Shown here piece after piece: positions 5,051 through 7,640 of a DNA stretch of 7,640 nucleotides. Location: assembly GCA_012800625.1 (NCBI GenBank), contig JAAZIY010000346.1, positions 1 to 7,640 on the forward strand. The letters run 5' to 3'. The notes under the pieces were generated by a model. That model worked only from the letters and a program-made list of their open reading frames with translations. It made no database searches and had not been told where the DNA came from. Source of the stretch: Lentisphaerota bacterium (lineage in GTDB: Bacteria; Verrucomicrobiota; Lentisphaeria; Oligosphaerales; Oligosphaeraceae). The position numbers and the translations under genes are program-made. How positions within the stretch are numbered: position 1 is the stretch's first letter; each line of letters starts with the position of its first letter.

Positions 5051-5989
5051 ATGGCTTCCGAGTTGGTATATACATCTGCTGAACGCGGTCTGCGCCCTGG
5101 CACGCGTGGCTACTGCACAGTTGCGCACACCCGCGGGCTGTCGCCGGCGCGTTTGCAGATACTGGAGGCACTTAGCGCTTACAAAAGCCTGTTTGCACTG
5201 CATGACGAGCAGGAGGCCGACAATCCGGTATCTTATAGTCACCACAGCAGCCGCCTCCTAGGCTCTTCCATGAGCGTATTGTCGCGCGTCAGCCCCAGTC
5301 AGGCTGACCACACCGGACGCAGTAACAAGCTGGCGCATCATGTACTGCTCAGTTCCCGGGAGTATCCGCCGGCCGGCCCGCTCTGGCTCAGTCAGCAAGA
5401 GGGGTTCTTTTTTAGCAGCTGGCAGGAGGAGCCGCGCATATTCGAGCAGCCCAAGCTCATACCGCAGGGCAGCTGCACAGTGCTGGAAAAAGCGCAGGCC
5501 TGGGAGGAGCTAAGCGGCGATGCCGGCCACGCCAGCCTGCTGCCCGCCGCCTTCTTGGCAAATCCAGCCCAGCCGGTCTATGTTATCTATACCATTGACA
5601 TGCCGGTTTTGCAGCTGCTTAGCGAGTCTCTCGCCCTGCTGCCGCCGCAAAAACGCTGGCAGGTGACTTACAACAGCTACTTCAACCGCCTGCCGGTAGG
5701 CATGAGCTGCATGTGGCGCTGCTGCGTGGCCAATAGCGAAGTGCTGCGTGAACTTAACAAAAACTCGCAATGCCGCATTGTTGACCTGAGCGCAAAACTG
5801 CCGCCGCCAGGCGAGGGCGAGCTGTGCCGCCTGGCTAGAGAAGGCGGCAGTATGGAAAATAAAAAAAAGGACGAGGCGGCAGGGGAAGGACAAGGCCGCA
5901 GCGCCAAACGCCGGGATTTTGTGCTTATGCCGCAGCGTAAAATCAATATGCTCAGCTTGAAACCGCGTAGCAAGGAAGACGATTTATGA
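5051..5989 (+). CDS. GTPase-associated protein 1-like (GAP1-N2 domain) protein
   Basis: A 312-residue protein. It opens with LVYTSAERGLRPGTRGYCTV (5-24), followed by A-H-T-R-G-L-S, a pattern I associate with the GAP1-N2 domain. Further family-like blocks are DHTGRSNKLAHHVLL (86-100), the PPAGPLWL region, and WQVTYNSYFNRLPVGMSC (203-220) then MWRCC. GAP1 proteins are predicted core partners of GTPases in conflict-type systems; their biochemistry is not established as far as I know. Longer family members continue into middle and C-terminal domains. Here the protein ends soon after the N2-like part with a charged, Lys/Arg-rich tail (~270-312) that looks disordered. No membrane segment is visible. 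It lies 139 bp after the GTPase gene, with terminator-like hairpins in the gap, and its stop overlaps the start of the next gene as ATGA, implying translational coupling. The family call is fairly confident; the cellular role is inferred from context. Confidence 0.8.
   Translation: MASELVYTSAERGLRPGTRGYCTVAHTRGLSPARLQILEALSAYKSLFALHDEQEADNPVSYSHHSSRLLGSSMSVLSRVSPSQADHTGRSNKLAHHVLLSSREYPPAGPLWLSQQEGFFFSSWQEEPRIFEQPKLIPQGSCTVLEKAQAWEELSGDAGHASLLPAAFLANPAQPVYVIYTIDMPVLQLLSESLALLPPQKRWQVTYNSYFNRLPVGMSCMWRCCVANSEVLRELNKNSQCRIVDLSAKLPPPGEGELCRLAREGGSMENKKKDEAAGEGQGRSAKRRDFVLMPQRKINMLSLKPRSKEDDL
5972..5976 (+). promoter_or_regulatory. Shine-Dalgarno of the third operon gene, inside the GAP1-like gene
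   Basis: AAGGA lies nine bases before ATG 5986 and within the last codons of the GAP1-like gene. With the ATGA overlap (5986-5989) this supports 5986 as the start and coupling of the two genes. Confidence 0.65.
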
Positions 5990-7640
5990 CTCCGGAGCAA
6001 AATTTAATTCAACAGCTGAGTAAAATCCTTGAAAACCGTCAGCTAGACAACCAGGCTCTGCTCGAAGAGCTTGCCGAGCAGTATGCCGAGCTTTGCTCGC
6101 TGGTCAACACCCGTCTGCAGCGCTCTGCGGAGTATCTGCACAAGGGGCTGCTTTCCGAGGCGGTCTACGAGGCGCACAGCGCGCCTAATCTGCTCGAGTT
6201 GGCCGCCCTGGTGCAGTTCGAGCATGCCAAGAGATGGGCGGTGGTCTGCGACGACCTGGGGCTGCGCAAGCCCCCCTTGTTGCATACCGAGACGCTCGAA
6301 GAACTGCGCCAAGCCTGCACGCAAGAAAAGGGCTTGCAGCCATTGCTGCGCGAATTCCGCCGCCTGGTATACCAGGGGCTGCAGGCCGAGGCCATCCCGG
6401 TATTGCGTAAAATTCGCCAGGCCGACCCGGATAACAGCAGCTGGCAAAGCAATCTGCAGACCTTCGAGGAGGCCGACCTGCCTAATTGGCTGGAAAAAGC
6501 ACAGCTCGCCTTGCAACAAGATGACTTGGCTCAACTGCGCCAGGTGTATGCCGAGCTAAGCCACCCGCAGCGGGTGGTGCCAGCTCCGCCGGAGATTTTG
6601 CGCCGCCTGAATCGAGCCTTGCAGGCCGAAAAAGCCGCCGAGCTTAAACTGGAGGGGGAAAATTTACTCCGACGCCTGCAGGAGGCGATGCAGAAGCAGG
6701 ACCTAGCCAGCCTGAGCCGGCTTTTGCCCAGAGGGCAGGACCTGGAGGGCGAAGAGGCTTTTTATCAGCAGCCCGAGGGCTGGGCACAGTGCCTGCAAGA
6801 AGCCGAGGAGCTGCTGGCGTCCAAGAAGCAGGAGCTGGCGCAGCAGGCAGAGTTTGAACGGCAGCTAAATGAGTTCCGCAGTGCCTTTAACACCGAAAGC
6901 CTGAAGCCCGCCGAGCTGCGCCAGGCCTGGCAAGAGCTGCAAGCCGAGCCTGGCAGGCTGCCCGAAGGCCTGCAAGAACAGGTCGAAACCCGCTTGCTCG
7001 AGATGAACCGCCGGCAAGAAAGACAAAAAAACCTGCGCCGCCTGGCAATCTCGGTTTTCTCGGCTCTGGTTCTGCTGTTCTTGGCTCTTCTCGGCTATGG
7101 CTGGCAGCAAAAGCGACAGTTGCTAAGCGTGCTCAAAGAGCTGAAAGATGACTACGAGCAGGCTCGCTTCCAGGAAATGCAGGACAAGCTGGACAATCTG
7201 AAACGCTACCGCCCCAGGATTTACAATCAGGCCCAGCTGCAAAGCATGGAACACAAACTTAAGTCGGCACTGAGCGAACAGGGCGAAAGAAGCAGAAATG
7301 CCGAAGAGCTTTTAGCCAGCCTGGACGAGCTGCGGCGCTCCAGATATATGCGCGATGAGGCGGAGATACGCAGCCTGCTGGACAGCGCCGAAGCCATGCT
7401 GTTGACCGAGTCGGAGAAAAGACGGCTGAATAGCTGGAAAGAAGCCTGGGCTAACTGGCGAGAGTCGCAGCGCCGCGAAAGCAACGCCGTCTTGCAGCGC
7501 GTCTGCACTCAGTTTCGTAGTGCCAGAAGCAGTATGTCAGCCCTGAATTTGGCGGGCTTTGAGGCAGAACGCAAAACGCTCGGGGAGCTGCGCTTGCTTT
7601 TTGAGTCGGCTCTGCCGCATCTCAACCGGGCTGAACAGAC
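5986..7640 (+). CDS. Helical-repeat/coiled-coil protein with one central membrane helix, third gene of the GTPase-GAP1 operon (3' end beyond window)
   Basis: The frame stays open from ATG 5986 to the window end, giving 551 codons without a stop. The protein is almost entirely charged, Leu/Gln/Glu-rich helix. Residues ~353-373 (LAISVFSALVLLFLALLGYG) are a single hydrophobic helix, preceded by RQKNLRR and followed by QQKR, so both sides are basic and orientation is unclear. Before it are similar helical units, for instance LEKAQLALQQDDLAQLRQVY (169-188) and LRRLQEAMQKQDLASLSRLL (228-247). Blocks such as GLLSEAVYEAHSAPNLLEL (54-72) and ADPDNSSWQSNL (146-157) resemble uncharacterised planctomycete proteins that I recall. 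Segments after the helix look like further coiled coil. No signal peptide, nuclease, peptidase or vWA motif is seen in the visible part. A membrane-anchored scaffold for the GTPase and GAP1-like proteins is a reasonable inference; an effector domain could lie in the missing C-terminus. Confidence 0.85.
   Translation, partial: MTPEQNLIQQLSKILENRQLDNQALLEELAEQYAELCSLVNTRLQRSAEYLHKGLLSEAVYEAHSAPNLLELAALVQFEHAKRWAVVCDDLGLRKPPLLHTETLEELRQACTQEKGLQPLLREFRRLVYQGLQAEAIPVLRKIRQADPDNSSWQSNLQTFEEADLPNWLEKAQLALQQDDLAQLRQVYAELSHPQRVVPAPPEILRRLNRALQAEKAAELKLEGENLLRRLQEAMQKQDLASLSRLLPRGQDLEGEEAFYQQPEGWAQCLQEAEELLASKKQELAQQAEFERQLNEFRSAFNTESLKPAELRQAWQELQAEPGRLPEGLQEQVETRLLEMNRRQERQKNLRRLAISVFSALVLLFLALLGYGWQQKRQLLSVLKELKDDYEQARFQEMQDKLDNLKRYRPRIYNQAQLQSMEHKLKSALSEQGERSRNAEELLASLDELRRSRYMRDEAEIRSLLDSAEAMLLTESEKRRLNSWKEAWANWRESQRRESNAVLQRVCTQFRSARSSMSALNLAGFEAERKTLGELRLLFESALPHLNRAEQ

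Noticed and set aside
6043..6534. 163-codon minus-strand and 162-codon + strand frames inside the third operon gene
   Set aside because: The frame starting at ATG 5986 is continuous to the window end, has a ribosome site and an ATGA overlap, and encodes family-like blocks; the others are shadows.

Overview
The window looks like bacterial chromosome with GC-rich coding regions and clearly AT-richer intergenic gaps. No rRNA, tRNA, CRISPR array, IS element or phage gene is visible. The best taxonomic hint is the right-hand operon: its FHA/zinc-ribbon/GTPase protein, its GAP1-type partner and its helical membrane protein resemble protein sets I associate with Planctomycetota and other PVC-group bacteria such as Lentisphaerota. 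This placement is tentative and rests on family memory, not on a search.

Left part (1-2786), ordinary metabolism and transport: (i) the C-terminal end of a sugar phosphate isomerase/epimerase-type TIM barrel (1-237, +); (ii) a 12-helix MFS transporter of the MdtG-like drug/H+ antiporter type (431-1627, +); (iii) convergent to it, an M20-family zinc hydrolase (2786-1722, -) with a complete set of metal ligands. These genes have no evident functional link to one another or to the operon on the right.

Middle (2787-3048): a 262-bp divergent gap. It carries a promoter-like sequence for the M20 gene, a copy of a dispersed 'acacgaag' repeat, a + strand terminator-like hairpin with no gene upstream to serve, and a good promoter for the right-hand operon with a dyad centred on its -35 box.

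Right part (3049-7640): three consecutive + strand genes that form the most interesting region. Gene 1 is a soluble FHA - zinc ribbon - GTPase protein with all G motifs. Gene 2 is a short protein resembling the N-terminal (N2-type) domain of GTPase-associated protein 1 (GAP1), without the later GAP1 domains. Gene 3 overlaps gene 2 by ATGA and is a long helical-repeat/coiled-coil protein with one central membrane helix; it runs off the window. By analogy with GTPase-centred systems predicted to act in biological conflict, a plausible reading is a membrane-anchored GTPase switch that senses phosphothreonine through FHA. No toxin-like effector is visible within the window. Between genes 1 and 2 lie two terminator-like hairpins, one with a competing upstream hairpin, so expression of genes 2-3 relative to gene 1 may be set by attenuation or premature termination.

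Four intergenic regions (all except the ATGA junction) each carry one copy of a short repeat based on acacgaag/acacactaag, a dispersed element of this genome.
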